This document shows, piece by piece, positions 54,591-63,140 of a stretch of 64,000 nt of DNA; the first letter of the stretch is position 1; the number at the start of each line of letters is the position of its first letter. A program made the translations under genes and the position numbers. Below the pieces are notes generated by a model. The model ran no database searches, was not told where the DNA came from, and saw only the letters and a list, made by a program, of their open reading frames with translations. The DNA lies in contig JAUHXS010000006.1 in the NCBI GenBank assembly GCA_030426955.1, forward strand, positions 124,001-188,000, written 5' to 3'. Origin of the DNA: Bacteroidia bacterium (GTDB lineage Bacteria > Bacteroidota > Bacteroidia > Chitinophagales > JAUHXS01).

Positions 54591-56882
54591 ATGATACGTA
54601 AGCTATTTCCCATTTTTCTGTTTATTACAATTTGCATTCAAACATCAGCCCAAGAATTTTTAGGGTCAACCGTTAGTAATTATGCAGGTGTTATGGCATT
54701 GCATCATCAACCTGCGGCAATTGTAGATAGTAGAATTGCTTTTGACCTTAATTTGATAGGAGTTAATGTTGGGTTTGGAAATAATTATGTTGGTTTTGAT
54801 ACAAGAGAGTTAAGGCGGAATACTCAGTTTAGAGGAGGCATTGAATTTCTAGATACTTCAGGCAGTTTCTTAGATAAATATGTGACACAGTTGAAAAATG
54901 AGAGAACAAAAACGTTCTTTTTTAATACAACTATCTATGGACCCTCATTTATGGTAAGTCTGAAAAACAAACATTCTTTTGCTGTAACAACTACCTTAAG
55001 GAACTATTTTAATATCAATGATTTTTCAGCACCTTTTGCAGATCAAATATGGGAAGCTTCAATCGATGGCTCAAAGGCATTGAATGATGTAGTACTAGAA
55101 GGTGATGGATTTAACCTTCAAATGGCCAGTTGGTCTGAAATAGGCTTGACTTATGGTACTGTGCTCTGGGGAGAAAAAGAACATGAACTTAAAGGAGCAG
55201 TTAGGGTAAAGCGAGTTCAAGGATTAGGTGCTATGTACTTTTATGCCGATGATTTAAACTTTAGTATTCCTAATGATTCTACAGTAAACTTTGATAATGC
55301 TACATTTAGCTATGGACATTCAGCCAATCTTGATCGAGCAATTAATGGCGAAGGGTATAGTTCATTTGGTGATTTTTTAGAAGGCTCTATTCCAACATTT
55401 GGTTTTGATATCGGTTTTGAATATGAGTATCGTCCGAAATATAAAGACTATTACTACTTCATGAATAATGACTCTAATAATATCAGGCATGACCTTAACA
55501 AGTATAAATATAAGTTGGGTATATCCTTGACTGATGTTGGTAAAATTAAGTTTGATAAAGGAGTTTTATCTCATAATTTCTCAGTCAGTTCACAAGAGTT
55601 TGAACTTGGCGTTTTTAGTGGTGTTTCGAATGTGGAAGAATATGACTCTGTTATTACAAGTGAATTACAAAGAACATCTCCTCCTGATATTTTAGAATAT
55701 TCTCTGCCTACTGAGTTGAGTTTGCAGTTTGATTATAATATTAAAAACAATTTTTATGTAAATATATCGGCAGGCTATGCTTTTAAGCCTAAACGACTTG
55801 GTGCCAGGGAGCTTAGTCGATTAGCAGTTGTTCCTAGATATGAACAACATAATTTTGAAGCTGCAGTACCCATTTCTTATGATGGAAATGGGCGTTTTAA
55901 TCTTGGAGCACATTTAAAACTTTGGTTTTTAACAGTTGGTAGTAATAATATCCTAGGGGCTTGGTTCTTAAGGGGTTATCAAACGGGGTTTAATGTATAT
56001 GCTGGAGTAAAGTTATCACTGCACAAAAATATGTTGAAGGATAAGGATAATGATTTTGTCTCAAATAAGTTTGATGATTGTAAACGTGAGCCAGGTACTT
56101 GGGAAAGGCAGGGATGTCCTGAACCCGTTGAAGAGGAACCTGCTGACAGAGATGGAGACTCAGTGATTGATGATGAAGATTTATGTCCTGACGATTCTGG
56201 CATGGTAGTGTTTAACGGATGTCCTGATACGGATGGTGATAGCATTCCAGATATTAGAGACAGTTGCGCTCAGGAATTTGGCTTGTTGATATTCAATGGA
56301 TGTCCTGATACCGACATGGATAGTGTTCCTGATGTAAATGATTCTTGTCCAGATATTCCTGGGTTGATTGAGTTGAAAGGTTGCCCTGAGACTGAAGATA
56401 CGTCATCCTCAAACGATACGGATTCATCCAATAATACTTCAAATGTTAGTGAGCAAGATAGTGGTGCTTCTGCAGAGAAGGAAGTGGACAATACAGCTAA
56501 TGAAAAAGTAGTTGCTGATACGAAGCAACCTGAAAAAGATTGCTTTGAAGAGATGAGTGATGAAGAGGCTTATGCAGCTGCGGTAAGCGAATATGGGGAT
56601 AAAAATGTTGAAGGGTTATCATTTAAAGTTCAAATTGGTGCATTTGGTAGTCCACCTCCAAAAAGCTATTTCAATTTCTTGGAGGGAGTTGGGGCAGTTG
56701 AAAAGCTCAATGAAAACGGACTGACTAAATTTAGGGTAGGAGATTATGGTACTATTGCTAAAGCCGAGAAATTAAGAAGGTCTGTTAAAGATCAGGGAAT
56801 ACGAGATGCATTTGTGACGCCTCTCTTTAATGGAAAGAAAATATCTCTACGAGATGCTATAAAGAAAATGTGTAATGATTAA
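54591..56882 (+). CDS. DUF5723-type barrel protein with TSP3 repeats and C-terminal SPOR domain
   Basis: A 763-aa envelope protein. Signal peptide (IFLFITICIQTSAQ) and a large beta-barrel-like region (about 22-480: GSTVSNYAGVMALHHQPAAIVDSRIAFDLNLIG is typical of DUF5723). Calcium-type thrombospondin-3 repeats follow (about 485-600: DKDNDFVSNKFDDC, DRDGDSVIDDEDLCPDD, DTDGDSIPDIRDSC, DTDMDSVPDVNDSCPD). A Ser/Asn/Glu-rich linker precedes a SPOR-like domain (about 675-755: FKVQIGAFG ... KFRVGDYGTIAKAEKLRRSV), which normally binds peptidoglycan. A SPOR module takes the place of the OmpA domain usual after TSP3 repeats. A -7 element (TATTTTTG, 54563-54570) precedes it. The end overlaps the next gene by 8 bp. 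Confidence 0.8.
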   Translation: MIRKLFPIFLFITICIQTSAQEFLGSTVSNYAGVMALHHQPAAIVDSRIAFDLNLIGVNVGFGNNYVGFDTRELRRNTQFRGGIEFLDTSGSFLDKYVTQLKNERTKTFFFNTTIYGPSFMVSLKNKHSFAVTTTLRNYFNINDFSAPFADQIWEASIDGSKALNDVVLEGDGFNLQMASWSEIGLTYGTVLWGEKEHELKGAVRVKRVQGLGAMYFYADDLNFSIPNDSTVNFDNATFSYGHSANLDRAINGEGYSSFGDFLEGSIPTFGFDIGFEYEYRPKYKDYYYFMNNDSNNIRHDLNKYKYKLGISLTDVGKIKFDKGVLSHNFSVSSQEFELGVFSGVSNVEEYDSVITSELQRTSPPDILEYSLPTELSLQFDYNIKNNFYVNISAGYAFKPKRLGARELSRLAVVPRYEQHNFEAAVPISYDGNGRFNLGAHLKLWFLTVGSNNILGAWFLRGYQTGFNVYAGVKLSLHKNMLKDKDNDFVSNKFDDCKREPGTWERQGCPEPVEEEPADRDGDSVIDDEDLCPDDSGMVVFNGCPDTDGDSIPDIRDSCAQEFGLLIFNGCPDTDMDSVPDVNDSCPDIPGLIELKGCPETEDTSSSNDTDSSNNTSNVSEQDSGASAEKEVDNTANEKVVADTKQPEKDCFEEMSDEEAYAAAVSEYGDKNVEGLSFKVQIGAFGSPPPKSYFNFLEGVGAVEKLNENGLTKFRVGDYGTIAKAEKLRRSVKDQGIRDAFVTPLFNGKKISLRDAIKKMCND

Positions 56883-57654
56883 GCGCAGCTATTTCTTTTA
56901 CATTGGCAAGTTTTTAATTGCTCTATTGATTTTAGCTGTGGCGTCCTGTAAAAAAGACTCCGATAATTCGAATAAAGATGGTGGTCTTAATAAAAAGTCT
57001 ACAGGATCAACTGCCAACGATTTGCTTTCTGAAGATAAATACAAAAGCCTTGTAGTTGAGTTGCAATATGTATCGGGCTTTGAGCCAACAGAAACTGCAA
57101 AAGATAATCTGAAAACATTTTTGCAGACCTATTTAAATAAACCTGACGGTATTACTTTTAAAGAGTCTAATATTACTTCGCCTAGTAATAATAAATACTC
57201 AGTAGACGATATCATTGCTATAGAAGATGCTAATAGAAATGAATATACAGCAGATGAAAAAATGGCAGCGTATTTCTTATTTCTTGATGGGGAATATAGC
57301 GAAAATAGTGGATCGGGAAAGGTTTTAGGGATTGCTTATCGAAATACCTCCATGGTTATTTTTGAGAAGACAATAAGAGATTTTTCAGGAGGGCTAGGTC
57401 AGCCGAGTACTAGCTTAGTGGAATCTACAGTGCTAAACCATGAATTTGGACACATTTTAGGTCTAGTCAATGTTGGTACGGAAATGCAAACGGATCATCA
57501 AGATGAGGCACATGGTAAGCATTGTGATGTGGATGACTGCTTAATGTATTATGCAACAGAAACCAGTGATTTTTTTGGTAATTTAATTGGTGGAAGTGTG
57601 CCAGAGCTAGATAGCCTGTGTCAAGCAGATTTAAAAGCAAATGGAGGAAAATGA
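56875..57654 (+). CDS. Lipoprotein metallopeptidase (HExxH)
   Basis: A 259-aa lipoprotein precursor with lipobox VASC (about residue 26), a Ser/Asn/Lys-rich linker and a single catalytic region: NHEFGHILGLVN supplies the HExxH zinc motif with the extra G and polar residue of the metzincin pattern (about 195-206). TDHQDEAHGKHC and CLMYY (Met-turn-like) follow. It should cleave proteins or peptides in the envelope or at the surface. Substrate unknown. The ATG overlaps the end of the DUF5723-SPOR gene (ATGATTAA), so translation is coupled and the two may act together. Confidence 0.82.
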   Translation: MIKRSYFFYIGKFLIALLILAVASCKKDSDNSNKDGGLNKKSTGSTANDLLSEDKYKSLVVELQYVSGFEPTETAKDNLKTFLQTYLNKPDGITFKESNITSPSNNKYSVDDIIAIEDANRNEYTADEKMAAYFLFLDGEYSENSGSGKVLGIAYRNTSMVIFEKTIRDFSGGLGQPSTSLVESTVLNHEFGHILGLVNVGTEMQTDHQDEAHGKHCDVDDCLMYYATETSDFFGNLIGGSVPELDSLCQADLKANGGK

Positions 57655-57752
57655 TGCCAATGTGATTTTTATATCTTAAGAACCTTACAGTGGCACATAT
57701 TGTTTCATAATCATTTTAAGTTTTAATATTATAATATTCAACACGGTATAAT

Positions 57753-58745
57753 ATGGAATATAAACGATTAGGAAAATCAGGATTACAAGTAAGTAGATTG
57801 TCATTGGGATCTTGGTTGACATTTGGTAAGCAAATAAAAAATAATATTGCTGAAGATTTGATGACCTTAGCTTATGAGAAGGGCGTGAATTTCTTCGATA
57901 ATGCAGAGGCTTATGCTGGTGGTGGCTCAGAGGAAATCATGGGAGATATCCTTAAGAAGAAGGGATGGTCAAGAGATTCGTATATCGTCTCAAGTAAGAC
58001 CTTTTGGGGGCTTAAGGGGTTGCAAGATTCTCTTCCTACCCAAAAAGGATTGCATCGAAAGCATTTAGTAGAAGCATGTCATGGTGCTTTAAAAAGGTTT
58101 AAACTAGATTATTTAGATCTTTTTTACTGTCATAGAGCAGATAAAAACGTGCCTATTGAAGAAGTTGTATGGACAATGCATAATTTAGTGCAACAAGGTA
58201 AGGTCCTGTATTGGGGGACTTCCGAGTGGAGCGCACAAGAGATTATGGAAGCGCATATGGTGGCAAAGCAATATAACTTAATTGGTCCTATTGTAGAACA
58301 ACCTCAATACAATATGTTTCATAGAGATAAGGTAGAGGTAGAGTTTGCACAAATATATAAGACGGTTGGATTGGGTACTACCATATGGTCTCCTTTGGCT
58401 TCAGGTTTATTAACTGGAAAGTATAATGATGGATTTCCTGAAGGGACTAGGTTAGGTATTAATGGTTTGGAGTGGCTGAAGGATCAGGCTTTGGCAGAAG
58501 AAAAAATAAATAAGGTAAAGCAATTAACAAAGCTTGCCAGTGAATTGGGAACTTCAATGCCATTATTAGCCTTAGCATGGTGCTTGAAAAATGAAAATGT
58601 GAGTACTGTTATTCTTGGTGCTTCTAAATTAAACCAGTTAGAGGAAAACTTTAAAAGTTTAGAAGTCAAAGAGAGTTTAACAAAAGAAATAATGGAGCAA
58701 ATAGAATCTATTTTGGATAATAAACCTATTGCCCCACCATTTTAA
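57753..58745 (+). CDS. Aldo/keto reductase, potassium-channel beta-subunit type
   Basis: A 330-aa TIM-barrel oxidoreductase. The N-terminal YKRLGKSGLQVSRLSLGSW is followed by the catalytic tetrad region: Asp in FFDNAEAY with Tyr four residues later, Lys in VSSKTF and His in YCHRAD. NADPH-binding segments WSPLASGLLTGKY and STVILGASKLNQLEENF complete it. The WSPLASGLLTGKYNDGFPEGTR block is typical of Kv-beta/YghZ-like reductases. Reduces aldehydes or ketones such as methylglyoxal; the substrate is not determined. Monocistronic, converging on the peroxiredoxin gene with an 8-bp gap. Confidence 0.92.
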   Translation: MEYKRLGKSGLQVSRLSLGSWLTFGKQIKNNIAEDLMTLAYEKGVNFFDNAEAYAGGGSEEIMGDILKKKGWSRDSYIVSSKTFWGLKGLQDSLPTQKGLHRKHLVEACHGALKRFKLDYLDLFYCHRADKNVPIEEVVWTMHNLVQQGKVLYWGTSEWSAQEIMEAHMVAKQYNLIGPIVEQPQYNMFHRDKVEVEFAQIYKTVGLGTTIWSPLASGLLTGKYNDGFPEGTRLGINGLEWLKDQALAEEKINKVKQLTKLASELGTSMPLLALAWCLKNENVSTVILGASKLNQLEENFKSLEVKESLTKEIMEQIESILDNKPIAPPF

Positions 58746-58753
58746 AGTTGTTT

Positions 58754-59386
58754 TTAGTGAGCCGCTAAATATTCAGCAGTTCCTGCATGAGATGCTTTCA
58801 TTGCCTCTTTTCCTTTACTCCAGTTTGCTGGGCAAACTTCACCGTTTTCTTCAAAGAATTGCAAGGCATCTACCATTCTTAAAGCTTCATCTACGTTTCT
58901 TCCTAGAGGCAGGTCGTTAACTACCTGATGACGAACAATACCTTCCTTGTCAATCAAAAATAACCCTCTGTAAGCAATCAGTTCTCCTTCTACGATTAAC
59001 TCACCATCTTCGTTATAATCATAATCGCCAACTAATACATCATAGTCTGTAGAGATTGTTTTATTCGTATCTGCAACAATAGGATAGGTAACACCGCCGA
59101 TACCTCCTTTTTCTTTAGATACTTGTAGCCATCCCCAGTGAGACATTTCTGTATCCGTTGAGCATGCCACGACTTGAGTATCTCTACTTTCAAACTCAGC
59201 TAACTTTTCTTGAAATGCATGAAGCTCTGTAGGGCATACAAAAGTGAAATCTTTTGGGTAAAAGAAAAACAGAACATATTTTTTTCCAACGAACTGTTCA
59301 AGAGAAAAATCTGGTACAAATTCTCCGCCATTTACAACTGCTTGAGCTTTAAATAAAGGAGCTTTTCTTCCTACTAATACTGACAT
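58754..59386 (-). CDS. Typical 2-Cys peroxiredoxin (AhpC/Prx1 type)
   Basis: A 210-aa thiol peroxidase. The peroxidatic Cys is Cys51 in FTFVCPTEL and the resolving Cys is Cys185 in GEVCPANW, as in Prx1/AhpC decamers. The loop KGGIGGVTYP matches the GGLG motif and the C-terminal AEYLAAH resembles the YF motif; together these mark peroxiredoxins sensitive to overoxidation. It reduces H2O2 and peroxynitrite using a thiol reductant, usually AhpF or thioredoxin, neither of which is in the window. Monocistronic. No clear TAnnTTTG upstream. Confidence 0.94.
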   Translation of the reverse strand: MSVLVGRKAPLFKAQAVVNGGEFVPDFSLEQFVGKKYVLFFFYPKDFTFVCPTELHAFQEKLAEFESRDTQVVACSTDTEMSHWGWLQVSKEKGGIGGVTYPIVADTNKTISTDYDVLVGDYDYNEDGELIVEGELIAYRGLFLIDKEGIVRHQVVNDLPLGRNVDEALRMVDALQFFEENGEVCPANWSKGKEAMKASHAGTAEYLAAH

Positions 59387-59485
59387 TTTTTGCGTTTTAT
59401 GTTATTTAAATAATCTATAGTAATGCTAACGTAATGTTACCATATTTAGTTTCTGAAAAACCGATTAATACAAAGCTATGAAATA

Positions 59486-59890
59486 TTATTTTGACTTCTC
59501 AATAATAATGTCAAAGTGTTCTTTGCTGACTGGCTGAACAGATAGCCTAGAATGTGTAACTAGCATCATTTTAACTAGACGGTTATCGTCTTTTACATCT
59601 GCAAGGGAAACTGGGTTGTCTAATTTCCTTTCAGGAACAAAATCGACGACAACCCATCTATCATCATCTGTTGTTGGATCGGGGTAATGTTCTTTGGCTA
59701 CTTTTGCAATTCCTACAACAGATGGGTTGTGTACGCTATGGTAGAATAGAGCTAAATCACCGACTTTCATCTCTTTCATATTATTTCTTGCTGCATAGTT
59801 TCGGACACCATCCCAATGGTCTCTTCCAAGTTTGATGAAATCATCCCATGAGTAAGTGTTGGGCTCTGATTTGATTAGCCAATAATTCAT
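59486..59890 (-). CDS. EVE-domain protein
   Basis: A 134-aa protein made of one EVE domain: NYWLIKSEPNTYSWDDF at the start, WDGVRNYAARNNMKEMKVGDLALFYHS and PSVVGIAKVAKEHYPDPT in the middle, and SVQPVSKEHFDII at the end. EVE belongs to the PUA superfamily; related human THYN1 and YTH domains bind modified bases such as methylated or glucosylated nucleotides. Roles in bacteria include restriction when fused to nucleases; here the domain is alone. The gene is isolated between peroxiredoxin and rpsA on the same strand. Confidence 0.92.
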   Translation of the reverse strand: MNYWLIKSEPNTYSWDDFIKLGRDHWDGVRNYAARNNMKEMKVGDLALFYHSVHNPSVVGIAKVAKEHYPDPTTDDDRWVVVDFVPERKLDNPVSLADVKDDNRLVKMMLVTHSRLSVQPVSKEHFDIIIEKSK

Positions 59891-59912
59891 TGTTCAGTTT
59901 TTAGTTAAAAAA

Positions 59913-59942
59913 ATAGCCAATCAACGATTGTTGATTGGCTAT
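59913..59942 (-). terminator. Terminator after rpsA
   Basis: A 13-bp perfect stem (ATAGCCAATCAAC, loop of 4) is followed on the minus strand by TTTTTT, 21 bp beyond the rpsA stop. Confidence 0.9.
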
Positions 59943-59962
59943 CATAAACTCAAGTTTAAAGA

Positions 59963-61897
59963 CTATTTGTCTTCTTTCTTTTTAGTCGTTTTCTTCTTTG
60001 GTGCTGCTTCTTCTTGCTCCAACTTTTCTTTTAAGTCAGACAAAGCTTCAATATCACCTAAAGTTGACTTCTCAATATTTCTATTTAAGTTTTTAACAGC
60101 TCGCTTCGTTTGTTTGGAATGAGCTCGCTTAGCTGACCTTTCCGCATTTTTCTCATCTCTTTCTTCATCTTCATGAATTCTTGCATGAGAAACAATAACC
60201 TTTCTGTCTGCCTTGTTAAACTCGATGATTTTAAACTCAATAGTCTCTTCTATTTCAAACTCAGTAGAGCCATCTTTCTTCTTCAAGTGTTTAATAGGAG
60301 CAAAGCCTTCTAAGCCGTAAGGTAATAATACCACGGCTCCTTTGTTATCTTTGGATAAGATCGTGCCTTGATGGACAGACCCTTCTGTGAAGATCGTTTC
60401 GAAAGTGTCCCATGGATCATCCTCCACTTGCTTATGCCCTAAGGCTAGCTTTCTATTCTCATCATCAATTTCAAGAACAACTACTTCCATATCATCACCC
60501 ACTTTTGCTAATTCGCTAGGATGTTTTACCCTTCTTGTCCAAGAAAGATCAGAAACGTGAACCATGCCACCAATCTCGTCTTCAAGGTCAACAAACACAC
60601 CGTAAGGTGTTATGTTGCTTACTTTTCCAGTAAACTTATTCCCAACAGGGTAGTTGTCTTTGATCTTCGTCCAAGGATCTTCAGTCATGTTTTTAAGACT
60701 TAAAGACATTTTTCTTTCGTCTCTATCTATTGTTACAACTTGTGCTTCATGCTCGTCTCCAAGTTTGAAGTAGTCTTTTGTGTTAACATTTTGGTTTGTC
60801 CATGAAATCTCCGATACGTGGATTAACCCTTCTACTCCAGGAGTGATTTCTAAGAATGCACCATAATCCTCAATGTTTACAATTTTACCTTTAACAGTAG
60901 AGCCTTCTTTAATGTCTTTTCCTAAAACTTCCCATGGGTGAGGAGTCAATTGTTTTAAGCCAAGAGAGATTCTCTTCTTGTTGTCATCATAGTCTAATAC
61001 TACAACATTTAGCTTTTGATTAAGCTCTAATACCTCGTTTGGATGGTTGATTCTTCCCCATGAAATATCAGTAATGTATAATAGACCATCTAAGCCACCA
61101 AGATCGATGAAAGCCCCGAAATCCGTGATGTTCTTGATTGTTCCTTCAAGAACTTGTCCTTTCTCAAGCTTAGAAATGATTTCTTTACGTTGTACTTCAA
61201 GATCGCTTTCGATAAGCGCCTTGTGAGATACAACGGCATTTTTGATTGTTTCGTTGATCTTAACAACTTTGAATTCCATTGTTTTGCCTACAAACTGATC
61301 ATAGTCAGTAATAGGTTTGACGTCAATTTGTGATCCTGGTAAGAATGTCTCTAGTCCAAATACATCTGCTATAAGACCTCCTTTAGTTTTGCTGATCACT
61401 TTTCCTTTTACAACTTCTCCGTCCTCATGGGCTTTTACGATATTGTCCCATGCCTTCATCATTCTTGCTATCTTTCTAGATAATACAAGCTGTCCTTTTT
61501 TATTTTCTTTTTCAAGAACGTATACTTCAACTTCGTCACCAGCTTTAAGATCTTCTATGTCTCTGAACTCAGATAGGGATACTAGTCCGTCAGATTTAAA
61601 ACCTATGTTTAAAACAACATCGCTATTGGTAACTGTTACAACTTTTCCGTTGATGATTTCACTTTCTTCAACTGTGTTGAAGGTGCCATCATATTCTTTT
61701 TCGTAATCCTTGATCTCCTTATCGCTGTAAGGTAGGTTGAATTTGTTTCCTACTTCCCAATCAAAATCGTCATGAGATGATTTTGTAGAGCCGTTTTTTT
61801 CGGCTTTTGTCGTAGTAGTTTTTTTCGTAGCTTTTTCCTTGCTTTCTTCAGCAGGCATTGCTTTCACTTCAGTTTCTTCAGCTTTAGTCTTAGGCAA
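59963..61897 (-). CDS. rpsA: Ribosomal protein S1
   Basis: A 644-aa protein with six S1 (OB-fold) domains between about 65 and 600; examples are GTIKNITDFGAFIDLGGLDGLLYITDISW and GKVSNITPYGVFVDLEDEIGGMVHVSDLSW. Both ends are strongly Lys/Glu/Ala-rich low-complexity tails. S1 brings mRNA to the 30S subunit; this matters in Bacteroidota, where Shine-Dalgarno sequences are mostly absent. The frame starts at TTG 61897; the ATG at 61858 is also possible. Strong promoter and terminator, monocistronic. Confidence 0.95.
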   Translation of the reverse strand: MPKTKAEETEVKAMPAEESKEKATKKTTTTKAEKNGSTKSSHDDFDWEVGNKFNLPYSDKEIKDYEKEYDGTFNTVEESEIINGKVVTVTNSDVVLNIGFKSDGLVSLSEFRDIEDLKAGDEVEVYVLEKENKKGQLVLSRKIARMMKAWDNIVKAHEDGEVVKGKVISKTKGGLIADVFGLETFLPGSQIDVKPITDYDQFVGKTMEFKVVKINETIKNAVVSHKALIESDLEVQRKEIISKLEKGQVLEGTIKNITDFGAFIDLGGLDGLLYITDISWGRINHPNEVLELNQKLNVVVLDYDDNKKRISLGLKQLTPHPWEVLGKDIKEGSTVKGKIVNIEDYGAFLEITPGVEGLIHVSEISWTNQNVNTKDYFKLGDEHEAQVVTIDRDERKMSLSLKNMTEDPWTKIKDNYPVGNKFTGKVSNITPYGVFVDLEDEIGGMVHVSDLSWTRRVKHPSELAKVGDDMEVVVLEIDDENRKLALGHKQVEDDPWDTFETIFTEGSVHQGTILSKDNKGAVVLLPYGLEGFAPIKHLKKKDGSTEFEIEETIEFKIIEFNKADRKVIVSHARIHEDEERDEKNAERSAKRAHSKQTKRAVKNLNRNIEKSTLGDIEALSDLKEKLEQEEAAPKKKTTKKKEDK

Positions 61898-61929
61898 TGT
61901 TTTGGTTTTAATGGTTAAAAAATGGGCGA

Positions 61930-61960
61930 CAAAGGTACAATATTTCTAGGTAGTAATCAA
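61930..61960 (-). promoter_or_regulatory. rpsA promoter, TTG-N20-TACCTTTG
   Basis: On the minus strand a -33 TTG (61960-61958) is followed by 20 bp and a perfect -7 TACCTTTG (61937-61930), about 32 bp before the TTG start codon of rpsA. Confidence 0.65.
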
Positions 61961-61994
61961 AATAATACCCAAAAAAATACTGATATGCAGAAGT

Positions 61995-63032
61995 TTAGAA
62001 AAATTCATTCAGGTTTGAAGAGATGCTCAAGTGGTTAAAGCCTCTTGCAAAGTGATAACTGGCACTACCGTATTCAATTCTGATTTTCTTGATTTTCATC
62101 CCAAAACCCCAAGAAAATCCAGTTAACGCATTTCTACTTTCTATAGTCATCTCTCTTCTCTTTAGATGATTGTATCCTATTCTTATGCTTAGATTTTGAC
62201 CTAATAATAATTCTCCTCCAAAAATAAAATGTCTCAATATTTTATCTCCGATATATTTTTTTTCCTTTGCAGACTGTGAAGTATCGGATAAAAATAACGA
62301 GGATTGTTGAACTATATTGGGATCATCATATCTGATATTAAATATATGCATATTATGTGCTACAATGCTAAATCGGAAGGGCAGGTGTTCCAGCTTTTTG
62401 GAGACCCCCATTTGTATCTCAAAAGGTAATTCTTCTTTGTTCTCAGGGGTATAAGCCTTGATTTGTGTTCCGATATTTTTGATAATTCCAGTTACTACTA
62501 GGTCACTTTCCTTATTATGGTAAGTACCTGCAATATCAATAGCAGCTCCTAGAGAGAAGTAGCTTTCTAGGAAGGATGTTATGAGCTTGGCGTTGATTCC
62601 ATAAGATAAGTATTCATTATAGTTTTGGCCCCATCCAGCATTTAATGCATATTCACTTGCCTGAAAAACGCTTCCTGTTTTTGTTCCGTCAGGGTTGGTT
62701 TGTTGAAATGCTCCATAGCTAATAAATTGAATGCCATAATTTAAAGTGCCTATGTTTTTATGTGTTTTGGCAAGTCCTGCATACCCAGCTGTGAGCCCTG
62801 AAAAGTGAATAGCCGTATTGAAAGAAACATCTTTATCTAGCTTGCTGTTGATACTAGCTGGGTTTCGATATGCTAGATTGATATCATTATCCATAATGGT
62901 GATCAGGTTGCTACCCATGGCAGTCTCTCTTGCGGATACAGGGAGATTTAGGAACTCATAAGTATTGTCTCCGCCAATCTGGGCGATAGCGTTAGTCGAT
63001 AGTAAAAGAAATACTTTGAAAAAAAATTTCAT
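61995..63032 (-). CDS. porQ: Type IX secretion system protein PorQ
   Basis: A 345-aa outer-membrane beta-barrel protein. Signal peptide (MKFFFKVFLLLSTNAIAQ) and then IGGDNTYEFLNLPVSARETAMGSN, the hallmark start of PorQ. FadL/PorV-like strands follow (GYAGLAKTHKNIGTLNYGIQFISYGAFQQTNPDG). PorQ and PorZ form part of the attachment complex that works with the PorU sortase and PorV shuttle to anchor T9SS cargo to A-LPS or release it. An open frame extends to 63125, but the ATG at 63032 starts the signal peptide. It follows a T9SS cargo gene on the same strand, about 110 bp downstream. The other attachment-complex genes are not in the window. Confidence 0.88.
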   Translation of the reverse strand: MKFFFKVFLLLSTNAIAQIGGDNTYEFLNLPVSARETAMGSNLITIMDNDINLAYRNPASINSKLDKDVSFNTAIHFSGLTAGYAGLAKTHKNIGTLNYGIQFISYGAFQQTNPDGTKTGSVFQASEYALNAGWGQNYNEYLSYGINAKLITSFLESYFSLGAAIDIAGTYHNKESDLVVTGIIKNIGTQIKAYTPENKEELPFEIQMGVSKKLEHLPFRFSIVAHNMHIFNIRYDDPNIVQQSSLFLSDTSQSAKEKKYIGDKILRHFIFGGELLLGQNLSIRIGYNHLKRREMTIESRNALTGFSWGFGMKIKKIRIEYGSASYHFARGFNHLSISSNLNEFF

Positions 63033-63140
63033 TTGATAATCAAAAAACGTTGATTGCGAGCATATATTGTATATGTGGAGCAATATTGGGTTATCTCCAT
63101 TTCGATATACTTTGCCATGAGGCAAAGTAAGGGTTGTCCG

